Shown here one piece after another: positions 53,901-64,000 of a DNA stretch of 64,000 bases. The stretch is from Thelonectria olida (Eukaryota; Ascomycota; Sordariomycetes; Hypocreales; Nectriaceae): contig JAGPYM010000043.1 in NCBI GenBank assembly GCA_020736575.1, forward strand, positions 12,501 to 76,500, written 5' to 3'. A program made the position numbers and the translations under genes. The notes under the pieces are model-generated. The model saw only the letters and a list, made by a program, of their open reading frames with translations, was not told the origin of the DNA and searched no databases. The first letter of the stretch is position 1. Each line of letters begins with the position of its first letter.

Positions 53901-56609
53901 ATGTCTCCAGAGGGCCTCTTTCGCCAATACCAAGGACAGCCTGTGCCACGGAGCTTCAATGCCGGATTTGTTGCTCTCAGCTTTGTGGTCAGCCTCATAG
54001 GCGCTGCTTCGACGTTGGAGTTGATCAGCCGCCGGACGGGGTCAAAGGGGCTCTTTAACCAGTATGCCGTCCCCAAAATGGCCAACGAACATGTCGCTAA
54101 CCAAAGCAGGCTGCTCCTTGTGAGCTCAGCCGTGACCATGGGTGGCATCTCCATTTGGTGCATGGTGCGTGGACAGAATACACACGGACCGTTGCTGGCA
54201 TTTGCTTACATCTCGCAGCATTTCATCGGCAACACGGCTATCAACCTGGCCAGCGGAGAGCCAGAGCTCCAAATTCAGTATTCGAGTGGTTTCACTGCAG
54301 TCTCATTTTTCGTCCCAATCCTTGTGCTCCTTGCTGCCTTCATCGCCGTTGGTACGAACAATGCTGTTTCCTGGTGGAGAGTCACAGCCGGCGGCGTCCT
54401 CTGCGGAGCTGCCATCTGTGGAATGCATTATCTTGGAAATGCTTCTATTAGCAATTACATATGCATCTATCAGCCGGCATACATTATCAGCGCTACAATC
54501 ATCTCCATCATTGCCAGTACTATTGCTTTAGCCATCTTCTTCATCTTCCGAGCCATGTGGGTGACCTCGTGGCGGAAGCGAACTATTTCTGCTGTTGTGA
54601 TGGCAGGCGGCGTTTCTGGGATGCATTGGTGTGCGGCTGTTGGGACACGGTATCGTCTCGTCCAGATCAAAGCCAAGGATAACAAGCTGTCACGGGTTGC
54701 CACTGTTGTTGTCGTCATCTGTCTGGTGAGTGAGTTGAGTATTCATGCCAGCGCAAATCGCTAATTGGCCTTGATAGTCTCTCGGTGCCAGTGCGATCAT
54801 GGCTGGACTGGCGATTCTTCGGGCCAACAACATGCGGAGGTCTGCTCTCAGGGCGCAGCAGATTACCTTGGCTGCTGCTGTATTTGATAAACACGGGAGG
54901 ATCCTTGTTGATCCCGATGGACTCGTTCCTAGCACCGTCGTGGCAGATTCGTTCTTGGAAAAGGTATGTGTGTACCCGGGGCGCGTTTTCTTGGACAATG
55001 CTCATAAGAACAGAATACGAAAGAAGGATTCACTACTGCCCATCCGCTGTTCCACTGGATATTCCAGGCCTCGAGAAACTGGGGCGGCATCTCCCGACTC
55101 GTCGACGGCATGAGTCGCCATTTGACTCAGCTTCCAGACTCTGGTTATCACAAGAACGGACGACACGGCATTCGGCTTATTAACGACTACGGCGAGATAA
55201 TCGAAAGCTACGACGTCGTCTTTCGCGAGCTGTTTTGCCTCGCCGCTGCTGCGATTGGCCATCGACTGCACGAGGATCTTGCCTCGGTCGGTCTCCTCTG
55301 GGACGAGATCCTCCCAACGGGGTCCGGTTGTGGGCAAACCCCAGCAGGTATCGATGCTGAAAAGGGACTCGGCTGGCAGCAACAATACCCTCGCGGGTCG
55401 CTCATATTCCTGGTCCGCCACGTCGACACCGATGGCGAGGTACAGCGGCTGGTATCCTCTGGTCACTGTTTTGCCGACGTTCGACAGGTTTGCGACATTA
55501 TCCGATGCAGCATGCAGATTCAATCTCCCGACTTTGAGGCGAAGCTGCGGGACATGGCAGCCTACACGACTCAACAAGACCGAGTCCCGCCCGGTGTGCA
55601 CCTTGGCTTCTTCGCAGTCAGACCGCGAGTCGGCCTTGGGTTCGAGGTGCTCGTGCAAAAGGGGGCGAGAGACCTCCTTCCGTCGACGGCTCTACCTATA
55701 AAGAGGTTCGAGCCATGGCAGGCAGAATTCCTCAAGCAACTCCAAGGCTTGACAGTGACGAAGCTTCTTCAGAGTCTAGAAGATAGTACTTCGAGTCGAT
55801 CCTCTCGAGAAGCCGAGTTCGCTGTGCAGCTCAGCGATGCAATCCAAGCTCTGCGTGAGTTTGTCCAACAGCCCTTCTTTGAGGAGGCGACCTTTACTCC
55901 AACCATTGTGCGACTGTCTAGCCACCAAGCAGAGACGTTCATGATTGCTTTGCGGCTGGTAATCCCCGTTCATTCATTGCCATCGAGCCCTAACTGCGAA
56001 TTAGTGCCGCTGGGGTTCTTCAGAATGCGCCAGGTAGCGGAACGATTCCAGCAGGGCTTCATGGAAGGCGTGCACCGGGAGTTTTGGCCTATTGTCAACA
56101 CAAATGGCTCTCCTAGCGATGCATCACCAGACAAACAATCGAGCCTCTCGACCAAGCTGCGCCGCTTTGGAAGCGCAGATACATCAGCGAAGCCTGACTC
56201 TGTCCAGACAGGCTCGACGATTAACTTGTGCTCGTCTGTCGGAGGCAAACGCTCACAGTCCATCGGCACAGACGACACTGGACTGGATTCCGCTCGAGAA
56301 GATTTTCAGCAGTCACCACCGTCGTATGGTGGTATCATGGTCTCCCAGGAGATCACCATCAAGGTCGAAGGGGGACACACAGATACAGAAGCATGCCAAC
56401 AACAGACGGAAGTCCAGAGCAATGGCGTCGCTGACGCAGCGTCAACGGCGTCGCCGGCTTCGGGGATACAGATGAGACCCATGGGTCATGTAGGGACCAA
56501 CGTCCAAGCTGGGTCTCGGATATCCCATATTGAGACGGAACATTGTGACATGAGCAACATTTTGTCGTTTGTGGATGTGTTTTTCGCTGAATGTGCTAAG
56601 AGTCGTTGA
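53901..56609 (+). CDS. MHYT-domain integral membrane sensor-like protein
   Basis: Three exons: 53901-54725, 54778-54963 and 55014-56609 (868 residues). Residues 1-310 hold seven hydrophobic segments with the MHYT-type repeats FIGNTAINLASG (preceded by YISQH), ICGMHYLGNASI and GGVSGMHWCAAVGTRY. These put Met/His pairs at the outer membrane face, where MHYT domains are thought to bind copper and sense O2, CO or NO. A soluble part of about 550 residues follows, starting with a PAS-like stretch (AAVFDKHGRILVDPDGLVPS) and ending in a Ser/Gly/Gln-rich tail. In bacteria MHYT is joined to GGDEF/EAL or kinase domains; none of those is recognisable here. Proposed start 53901; the frame is open to 53871 without ATG. 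Intact. Confidence 0.87.
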
Positions 56610-57634
56610 GTGACAGCGTTCTCACATGGAGACGCGACACTGCATGTCTTGTCGATCCAGCCCATGATGTAATAAGAAAGGATATTTAATTATTACGACG
56701 CATATCATTGCCTAAAGCTTCTAGCACTACCAGTTCTTGGGTATTTGAAGCCTCATATAAGTACTCACCTATGACTGTCAGAGGATATGAGCACGCGAAG
56801 ATTGGGTGTCCCTCACCACAGGGGTGACGAGATTTCCACTTGCTGAAATAGCTTGCCAAAACCTAGGAGCCGAATCCTACGGCTTTTTATAGCCTTCACT
56901 ATATGCCCAGCTAAGCGGTATCTCTTTAGCACGTCAAATCACCTACAACTTTCCGTCTTGTAATGGCGATCATCATCTTGAACCCCCCGCCATTGAGGAG
57001 GCCAGAGCGGTTACCAAGCAATTGGCTTTGAGGGAATACACCTTGCACCAGGATGAGGGGGGAAGAACCAGCCTGAGTTATGTTGGTCGAATGTTTCTGT
57101 CTGCCCGTTTGAGGAACAGTCAGAATGAAGCAACTGAGCATCTGTCTCTAGTGTTTCCCGTGAGTCTGCCTTCGAGTCCGTTCGTTGCGATGCCCCCAGC
57201 GCCCCCTGTCCACCCCCCAGTGAAAGGCGTGACCATCATGTGTCGTTGCAAAACATTCAAGTCCATTCTAAATCTAGGTCAAGTCAGGCCAGAAGAGTGA
57301 GCCACGTCTTTTGACACGCTCTCGGTCAACCAAGTGCTCACTTTGTAGCCACTCTTGCCAGCATCGCCGGCTTGCGAGCGCCATGGCCGCCCTCGGCTAA
57401 GCGATTACGCGAGAAATTCGCTTCGACGAGGTCTCAGCCATAACAACAAGCGCCAGTCACCAGCACGGCACGTAAGATGGCCCGCGCCTTTCCCACTGGC
57501 GCCAAATGACGTTCTTGGTCTGGGATGCGCCCCGATTAACGCATATCTACAGATGCTTTTCGATCGGAACCCCGCCCGTCGCGTCGGCAATCTTAGATGC
57601 GTCACACAAGGTATCACCAACGCAACAACTCACG
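56610..57634. other. intergenic, no gene seen
   Basis: Holds the 3' flank of the MHYT gene and the promoter of the thioesterase gene. Small frames at 57022-57300 and 57355-57651 are not protein-like. Confidence 0.4.
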
Positions 57635-59119
57635 ATGATGTCCAGGAATAGCAGTGCCAGAGGCATAGACGCTCCACTGCATCGGTTGATTGCCCAGCGG
57701 TTACTAAACACTAGACTGGCCCGCTGTGGGAGAAATTGGTTCCATACTACACCCCCGTCGCGAACTGATGGCGTGTTCCGTGGTCTCACAGACACCCGAC
57801 TCCCCATGCCTTGGATAGAGGCCTTCCGTCTCCAACAGCAGGATAAATCAGTTCACATTCCTGAAGACGGCCCGAGAGAACGTGACCTTTCCCCAAAGAA
57901 GATGAGTGATAGCTACCATCGTGTCGTGCTCCCCCTCGGACAAGACCCTTGGCTATCCGATACGTACATCAATTCTTCGGGCCACATAAGGTAGAAATAG
58001 ATCAATTGGCATTATCTCACCGATTAAACTTACTAATGGGTTGCACTCAGGCTTGGCACATTGTTCATGGACCTCGATGCCCTTTCCGGCATCATCGTTT
58101 ACAAACATACCGGCCATGGCGTTACTACCGTGACAGCGGCTTTAGACCGAATCACCATAGCACACCCTCTTACCGAAATCTGCGATCTCGAATACAGCGG
58201 CCAGGTCACATATGCTTCTGGGAGGAGCAGTATGGAGATTACGTGCAAGGTCGCGAAGGCTAGGGCCGAAGGTGAGCCAAGCAAGCCTGAGGATGTCCTC
58301 CTTACCTGCACCTTCACCATGGTAGCCCTGGACCCGGAGACCAGAAGGCCTGTCAACGTCCCGAAACTTGAATACACCACGCCAGAGGAAGAGAAGATTG
58401 TCAGGGCTGGAGAGGCAAAATCACTCTTGAAAAAGGAAACGTTGAAGGCTTCGCTACTCCAAGTCGAACCGAATGATCCTGAGTCAGCTTTGATCCATCG
58501 CATCTGGCTCAGACAACTCGCATATCACGACCCAAATGACAATCTGCGCCAACCCAAAAACGTCGTCTCCATGGCCAAAACACAACTGTCAACGGCTGCC
58601 ATTATGCAGCCTCAGTATCGTAATCGACACCAAACGATGATTTTTGGCGGATTTCACCTGAAGCAGACCTTCGAGCTCGCATTCTGCTGCGCAGCCAGTT
58701 TTGCCCATGCACGACCAACCTTCATCAGTGCCGATCCTTGCACATTCCGCAACCCTGTCCCCGTTGGGAGCGTCTTGTACTTGACCGCGACGGTTGCATA
58801 TACCGACCCTCCCTTGCTAGAAGAGGACGGTGCCGAGCCCAGCGATGCGGACCCTGACAAGCCCATGACACGAGTGCACATTCGAGTCGACAGTAAAGTC
58901 AGGGACGTTGAACATGGCGTTGCAAAGTCAACGGGCCAATTTAACTATACCTTCTCCGTGCCAAAGGATGTAAAAGTTCTACCGCATACGTATGAAGAGT
59001 ACATGATATACATTGATGCTAAGAGGAGGGTAAAGCTTGGAGACAGTCAGCGAAAGCAAGAGTCGGGCGTGTTCAATGGGAGGTCTAATCTCCCCGAGGA
59101 TGTTAATCTTATCCAATAG
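57635..59119 (+). CDS. mitochondrial acyl-CoA thioesterase (ACOT9-like, double hotdog)
   Basis: Two exons, 57635-57990 and 58051-59119 (1425 nt, 474 residues); the 60-nt intron GTAGAA...CACTCAG splits HIR from LGTLFMDLDALSG. The N-terminus is Arg/Ser-rich without acids (MMSRNSSARGIDAPLHRLIAQR) and looks like a mitochondrial presequence, with an RNWFHTTPPS cleavage-type region. Two hotdog domains follow. The first has RLGTLFMDLDALSGIIVYKH and VTAALDRITI. The second has QTMIFGGFHLKQTFELAFC, TFISADPCTFRNPVPVGSVL and a strand DKPMTRVHIRV. Order, spacing and length agree with ACOT9/Acot-type long- and short-chain acyl-CoA thioesterases that adjust mitochondrial CoA pools. Intact. Confidence 0.9.
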
Positions 59120-60632
59120 AACTAGTAAGGGTGGACAATTAAACATCGTTTTGGCGTTTAGTTGATAGACAAAGCAATTTAAGTTCTGTGAACAGTTGAG
59201 TTGATACTCCAAGTTTTCACTTTTCCCCCGCCCAGGCTCGATCGAGGCTTGTCGTAGAATTGGTTTCCAGGTAGTAATCGAATGATTTCTCAAAGATCAC
59301 ATAAAGACAAAACAACGAAAGTTCTTATCAACTAAACCATAGGCATTAATATCTGAGTTCAATTGGAGCGATAGGCGGGAGGCCTTTGGATCAGGTTGAA
59401 ACCTTTAGGGTAGGTATACTCCCAAATACTTGCCATCAAGTCTGCCATACCTAACCATCGAAAAAGAAGACAGCGTATCCTGACTCGTTCAAAATCAGAA
59501 AGACATATATCAATCTCAGTTTGCATTATCGACAAATAATCCGATCCGATACACCGAGTCAGCGAGGACATAGGAGTTGGGCGTGAAACATGTCCATGCA
59601 CCTGTATCAACATACCCAACCGAGACCATCAATCACCACCTGGGTATTCATTCGTATGAAACATGACGGAGACAAGCTGATGGCTAATTTCCAGCCGGAA
59701 GGGCTAGTCAAGCCTGGTGGCGGGCTAATAGCGACCGCGCGGGTAGAGCCGCTTCGAGTACTGCGGAAGTCCTCGCGACTTCTAGACGAGACCCAAACAC
59801 CTAGCGTTAGAGTGATAAACATCCATTGGCAGGCGATTGAACGAGTGCTAAGAAAATTGCTGTATGACACATCTCTGCAAACTTGCTGAACTTGCTCGCT
59901 TTGGGAATTGTTATGTTGAAGCGTTTTGACTTGGGATTTCGGTCTTCTGAGTCACTCAGGTGGAAGCATGACGTTCCTAGTGCTGTGGATAGTGTTACGT
60001 AGATTTGAACACGGACATTTCGGAGTGCCTGTCTGATTAGGATGTGCAGCAAGGAAACGATTGATTAGATTGCCTAAGAAGGTAGGTGGTGGTACGTGAG
60101 TATTGACGTGCAGTTCACAGGAGAACAATGAGCTGGGCTCGTCGGGGATAGTTCACTGCCGCTGAGTTAATTACAATCTTTTCAAGATTCAGATGACAGT
60201 ACCGCGCGTCTGACGCGTTCAGATCGCAAGAACATCAAGACAGCCCTACGCTTGAGACTTGTGGATTTGCCGGGACGCCTCGCAGGGCTACAAAGGCCCC
60301 TTTGGCAAGGTTCTTCCATTAAGCAAGTCACATTATGTACCAATTTCTTCCTGGAAGCCTCTACGTAGGTAGTCTTAGCTTGCCCAACACTGGACGATTC
60401 CACCTGGCGATTGTGGGGTATTTGATCAGTAATGGACGCATAGATACAGAGGTACTTGGCCCAACTTCCAACCACTTCAGCCAAAAGAGAAGAATATCAG
60501 GCTCAGTAACCGCCTTGTTTCTATTCTTAGCGTAGGCCGTGTTGGGAAAATATCTTTGCCTTCCGACTCGGCCGAGGTTAGAAGTCTTGGCTCTCCCTGC
60601 CCCTGCCTCAGTTATCGGTTGGCAGCCCGGCA
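59120..60632. other. 1.5-kb intergenic region
   Basis: 3' flank of the thioesterase gene, then sequence without protein-like frames up to the hydrolase relic. Frames at 59590-59889 and 59607-59870 overlap on opposite strands; neither shows a domain. Confidence 0.4.
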
Positions 60633-61362
60633 ATGCCTCCCAAACAAGCCACCAACAAGAAGACGCAAGCTAGAAGGCGAGTAAAACACGAGTCAAACAC
60701 GCTCATCTCCGGATTCGTGCGGCTGAAAACCCCTGTCTCAATTCATCCGCACTGCAAACAGTTTACGTTCATGCGAAGGTTGATGTCCCTCCGCCACAAG
60801 CCCTCCGTCCAGGATCGGCCCATCGTTTTCATCGGCCACAGCCTTGGAGGCTTGACCATCAAGCAGGCACTGGCAGATCTCCGCCCCGAGGTCCCCTCGA
60901 GACTACCTATCAGGGCAATCTTGTTCTTCGGCACTCCTCACAGGGGCTTGAATAACGATGCCCTCCGAACACTAGTTGGTGACCAGCCCAATAAGACACT
61001 GATCAACGATCTCTCTCCGTCATCAGCGGGTGTGATTAATCTCCAGAGGTTGTTCAAAATTATCGCACGGGTATGAAGATCTACGCCTTTTACGAGAGGG
61101 AACCAACTCCAGTGGTTGAGAACATTGATGGTGTGTGGAAGAGAGGCTCCAACCGAGAAATGATGGTCGACCAGGCGACTGCCGTTGAGCATTGTGAGGA
61201 CACCCAATTCCAAATTCCGGTGAATGCAAATCACTCAGAGATGGTCAAGCTTCCCAGAGGCCAAAGGGGAGTTTATCCTGAGGTTTTGCAACTGATCCTC
61301 GAGGCCCTGCAGAGTGCTCCAGAGGTTATTCCGGTATCAAACCAAGAGACAGCCCGGAATAT
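60633..61362 (+). pseudogene. frameshifted alpha/beta-hydrolase (SesB/DUF676-like)
   Basis: An ATG frame (60633-61076) contains RPIVFIGHSLGGLTIKQAL (nucleophile Ser in GHSLGG) and AILFFGTPHRGLNNDAL, the paired motifs of fungal lipase-like hydrolases often joined to NLR-type proteins. Similarity continues at once in another frame from 61073: MKIYAFYEREPTP, then QIPVNANHSEMVKL with the likely catalytic His. The change is at about 61070 (CGGGTATGAAG), with no intron-like boundaries, so it is a frameshift. The usual N-terminal oxyanion and substrate-binding part before the GHSLGG motif is missing or replaced by a basic stretch (PKQATNKKTQARRRVK). Probably a broken copy of a recognition-type hydrolase. 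Confidence 0.7.
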
Positions 61363-61658
61363 ATGTATGGCCGTCCTGACCCTGCCCCTGAACCAAATGG
61401 AGGTGCAGGACAGTATTCCGAGCCCGGTAGAGATGGGTACGACCTGGGTAGGAGCAACTCCGCTCAGCCAACATCTTCTCGTGACTCGGATGTGGCATAT
61501 GGAACACGTGAGCCAGGTCTCACCCTGGGCCCCAATGGTAGCGGAAGAGATGCGAGCATGAATAGGCCACAATATGGGCGAGGTAGCGAAGACGGACCTA
61601 CTCTACGCAATGCCCGAAGCTCTGCCGCCCTGCGTCCAACCAAGGCGAGTGGAGTTCA
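61363..61658 (+). other. low-complexity coding-like linker
   Basis: A plus frame from 61363 to 61668 encodes a Gly/Pro/Ser/Asn/Arg-rich stretch (MYGRPDPAPEPNGGAGQYSE and on). It is out of phase with the hydrolase before it and the Cys repeats after it. It may be a linker of one original gene, now in shifted frames. Confidence 0.4.
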
Positions 61659-62385
61659 ATGGAGCTGAAGTTCTCTTACGATTACTACGATGACTTCTCC
61701 TCCGATGATGATACCTTGTATTCTGGCGCAACCTGCGACGAACCAGACTGCAACTGCGGTCTACCCAGGGCATCCTCTTCTAAAAAGTCGAAGCCACAAC
61801 CAAAGTCAAAGCCAAAGCCAAAGTCGGAGCCACAGGCACAGTCACTGCCTGAGTCCACTGCTTCTTCTAAGCAACCATTATCGACGCTTGGCGCAAGCAC
61901 TTCATACCCGAGTCTGAACCTCGGTTACGACTCCTCTTCCGATGACGATATCCTGTATTCTGATGAAACCTGTGACAAACCAGACTGCAACTGCGGTCTA
62001 CCCAAAGCATCGTCTTCCAAAAATTTAAAGCCAAAGCCAAAGGCAGAGACGCAGTCGCAGCCCGAGCCTAGGCAAACATTGTCGACACTTGGCGGAAGCA
62101 CTTCGCTGAACCTCGGTTACGACTCCTCCTCTGTATACTTGCGCAACCTGCGACGATCCTACCTGCAACTGCAGTTTACCCAAAGCATGGTCTTCCAAAA
62201 AGTCAAAGTCAAAGTCAAAATCGAAGCAAGAGCCAAAGCCAGAGCCGCAGCCGCAGTCACACTCACAGCCCGAGCTCACTGAGAAGCTTGGCCCTGGATC
62301 ATGCGGGATTGACGGCTGCACGTGTGGAAAGCTGCCTGCCTGTGGTGTTCTCTATTGCACCTGCGGAAAAGAGCCTCAGAAGTGA
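61659..62385 (+). pseudogene. Cys-rich tandem-repeat protein, frameshifted in the third repeat
   Basis: From ATG 61659 two repeat units are read: an acidic YD-SSDDD-LYS block, a Cys cluster (TCDEPDCNCGLP; TCDKPDCNCGLP), SSSK, a run of Lys-Pro/Lys-Ser dipeptides, and a LSTLG-STS-LNLGYD link. The third unit has lost about 14 nt after 62127 and continues only in a shifted frame (TCATCDDPTCNCSLPKA, later CGIDGCTCGKLPACG), to TGA at 62383-62385. The unshifted frame instead ends at 62282 with unrelated basic residues. Cys/His-poor C-x4-CxC clusters could bind metal. Function unknown. It may be the tail of the hydrolase gene upstream. Confidence 0.65.
61780..61842 (+). repeat. Lys/Pro-coding minisatellite
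   Basis: Imperfect AAGCCAAAGCCAAAGTC-type iterations encode KPQPKSKPKPKSEP. A similar AAAGTC iteration occurs at about 62198-62226 in the third unit. Confidence 0.7.
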
Positions 62386-63316
62386 GGCAGTGGTGAAACC
62401 ACCGACGGCACCCATTGTCGAGAGGGCCCAAGAGCGTAGTCGCTGCACTGATGCCAAGGGAAAAAGTGGGATGTATGAAGAAACGGTAATGTTGAGTATG
62501 GATGATTTTGGATACGCTTGCGATGAGACAACGGGATGGATTATGTATAATTGGGAGAGCTGGATATAATAGATGTTGCGTAATTTTATGGATATACGTA
62601 GGTAGTATAGATGCTGTGAAATTTAGTTGTAATCGCGAAACGCTATCGGACCTTGCATAAATATGATTTCTCCAGTCCCGTCTAGTCTGTCCGTCCTATT
62701 CTCCCATTTCTAACTGTCCGTTGGGTTGTTGTGGTTTTTCCGTTGCGCGAAGCGGCCCTTGAAGGGCACGCAGTAGTGGCGCACATGTGGCGGGTGCGTC
62801 CTGTGGCTTACAGTTTTGCGATATGGGGGACGTGCGTCCTTCGTCATCAGCACCCGGCAGAGCTTGCTCCCTCCAACATAATGCCGTTCCATGTCAAGGG
62901 TCCAGGTTCAGCCCATTGCGGTCTTGAATTTCTATTAGAGTGGAAGGTCATCCTCTGGAATTTAAACTGGAAGCCCTGGAAGAAGCTTCCGAAGCTCAAC
63001 GTGGATACTCAGCGGTGGCGCAGTCGGAATAACCTAATTCCGCATGCAACGCTGGGAAGCTCCGTTACGTCATAAGGAATTTTACAGGGATGCGTCCTCC
63101 TGACTGCAGAAACCGGTATATTCTCATACTTGTATTCGTACAGTATGACGCCTATGAGCGCATTTGACCCCAACCTTTTCATCTTGATTCTTGATCCGTA
63201 GTTTAGTTCTTACCTTATAATAGAAGTACCGCCATTCAACTCTTTAGCACTGATTCCCCTCATTGCCATCTCACAACTTCTCAAGTTCTCGTCATACACC
63301 TCAGATACTCAGAACC
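62386..63316. other. possible C-terminal remnant, then intergenic
   Basis: A plus frame ending at 62569 (MEETVMLSMDDFGY-like end, residues MYEETVMLSMDDFGYAC then WESWI) could belong to the relic upstream. The remainder shows no gene. CCTTATAAT (63214-63222) may act as a core promoter for the gene at 63317. Confidence 0.35.
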
Positions 63317-63795
63317 ATGTCGTCATCTACAACGCAGGTATCTATCCTCGGTGTCTCGCTTCGACACGAACTAGCCAACTGACGTGGATCAGGATCGTCA
63401 TCAGCAGGATGACTTCTCAAACGACGAGGCACAAGCCACTTCTGAGAAGGAGCAGGAAAAGCCCACGCGGCGCAAGCGTGCAAAGGGCACTAAGGAAAAG
63501 AAATCACGCCGCAACCGACGGCCGCTATTTGCCGACGACGAGAACCAGATGATGCAGGGCAATTGGAATATGCAACAACAGCAACAGCAACAACCACAAC
63601 AACAGCAGCAGCAGCAGCCACAAAAGCAAGGTGGCGGTAAAAGCGACGCGCTGAGTCTGCACCTTGAGTTGAACCTTGAGATTGAGATCGAGTTGAAGGC
63701 GAGGATCCACGGTGATCTCACCCTTACATTGCTGTAAGTCTGGCTCCCAGCCCACTCATGTCTTGAGCATGAACTGATATCTTTATAGGAATTAG
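63317..63795 (+). CDS. small polyQ protein with conserved beta-rich C-terminus
   Basis: Exons 63317-63337 and 63393-63733, with a probable third exon 63789-63795 (GTAAGT donor, TTTATAG acceptor) adding Asn and TAG; unspliced it stops at 63735-63737. About 122 residues. The N-half is Asp/Glu/Lys/Arg-rich with a basic cluster (RRKRAKGTKEKKSRRNRR) that could be a nuclear signal. A Gln run follows, then GGGKSDALSLHLELNLEIEI and ELKARIHGDLTLTLL. That ending has the same alternating strand pattern as the small protein at 40131-40499. Function unknown; the family is common in ascomycetes by my recollection. Confidence 0.78.
63573..63629 (+). repeat. CAA/CAG microsatellite (polyGln)
   Basis: Mixed CAA and CAG codons encode Gln runs interrupted by single Pro residues. 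Lies inside exon 2 of the small polyQ protein and is probably length-variable. Confidence 0.85.
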
Positions 63796-64000
63796 TCAAT
63801 GGTCGTGGTGTGTCTATTTCGATGCGTGTAACTGTAATGGCAAACAGGAGTGTGGATTTTCAGAATGCTCATTTGTAGAGCTATCGTGTACGAGGAACAG
63901 AAGTCCTCTTCAACCTTTTCTTCATATTTTATCTGGCTTGAGTTCAAGATGGTGCCGCTCACGGAAATGGGAACCCATGGTCAAGCAAATCATGATTAAT

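Noticed and set aside
55002..55658. 218-codon minus frame across the MHYT gene
   Set aside because: Antisense to conserved exons; no domain.
53901..56609. GGDEF, EAL or histidine-kinase output in the MHYT protein
   Set aside because: Searched by eye for their motifs; none found.
1..64000. tRNA genes, CRISPR arrays, intact transposons or LTRs
   Set aside because: No T-loop-like GGTTCGAATCC box with a matching acceptor stem, no regularly spaced direct repeats, and no transposase or reverse transcriptase frame were seen. Very old, RIP-destroyed elements in the AT block cannot be excluded.

Overview
The window is nuclear DNA of a filamentous ascomycete (Pezizomycotina, probably Sordariomycetes; species not determined). 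Short GT-AG introns of about 37-133 nt interrupt most genes. The gene families are typical of moulds: HET, NACHT-ankyrin, MARVEL, GPR1/FUN34 acetate transporter, GPI-anchored lysophospholipase, SNF2 helicase. About 0.85 kb at the left edge is almost pure A+T, the kind of isochore left by repeat-induced point mutation (RIP).

Left arm, 1-24 kb: after the AT-rich block come a small VOC (glyoxalase-fold) protein, a decayed MFS sugar-transporter gene and a decayed PDR-type ABC transporter, then a small C2H2 protein, an acetate-transporter homologue, a lysophospholipase and a MARVEL membrane protein. Two broken, head-to-head copies of a small secreted protein follow. Next is a gamma-glutamyltranspeptidase whose 3' end is cut off and replaced by the 3' part of an unrelated zinc-finger-like gene. 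A protein with two similar beta-rich domains and a long coiled coil closes this arm. The density of broken genes suggests a subtelomeric or otherwise fast-evolving region.

Middle, 25-47 kb: a multi-spanning membrane protein, a TPR-CHAT (caspase-like) protein, a medium-chain dehydrogenase, a hemerythrin gene with an internal stop, a 560-residue protein I do not recognise, a HET-domain protein, a small conserved beta-rich protein, and a nine-exon NACHT/zinc-finger/ankyrin STAND protein ending in two acidic tandem repeats.

Right arm, 47-64 kb: an intact 11-exon SNF2/DEAH helicase divergent from the STAND gene, an intronless HypX/HoxX-like protein (formyltransferase plus crotonase domains, a family known from bacterial NiFe-hydrogenase maturation), an MHYT-domain membrane protein, a mitochondrial acyl-CoA thioesterase, a frameshifted alpha/beta hydrolase followed by Cys-rich tandem repeats, and a small polyQ protein whose C-terminal motif matches the small protein at 40 kb.

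Genes with plausible roles in self/non-self recognition or regulated cell death (CHAT, HET, NACHT-ankyrin, hydrolase) recur over 27-62 kb but are interleaved with metabolic genes, so a functional island is only inferred. Exon coordinates were read by eye from splice signals and frame continuity; none is supported by transcripts.
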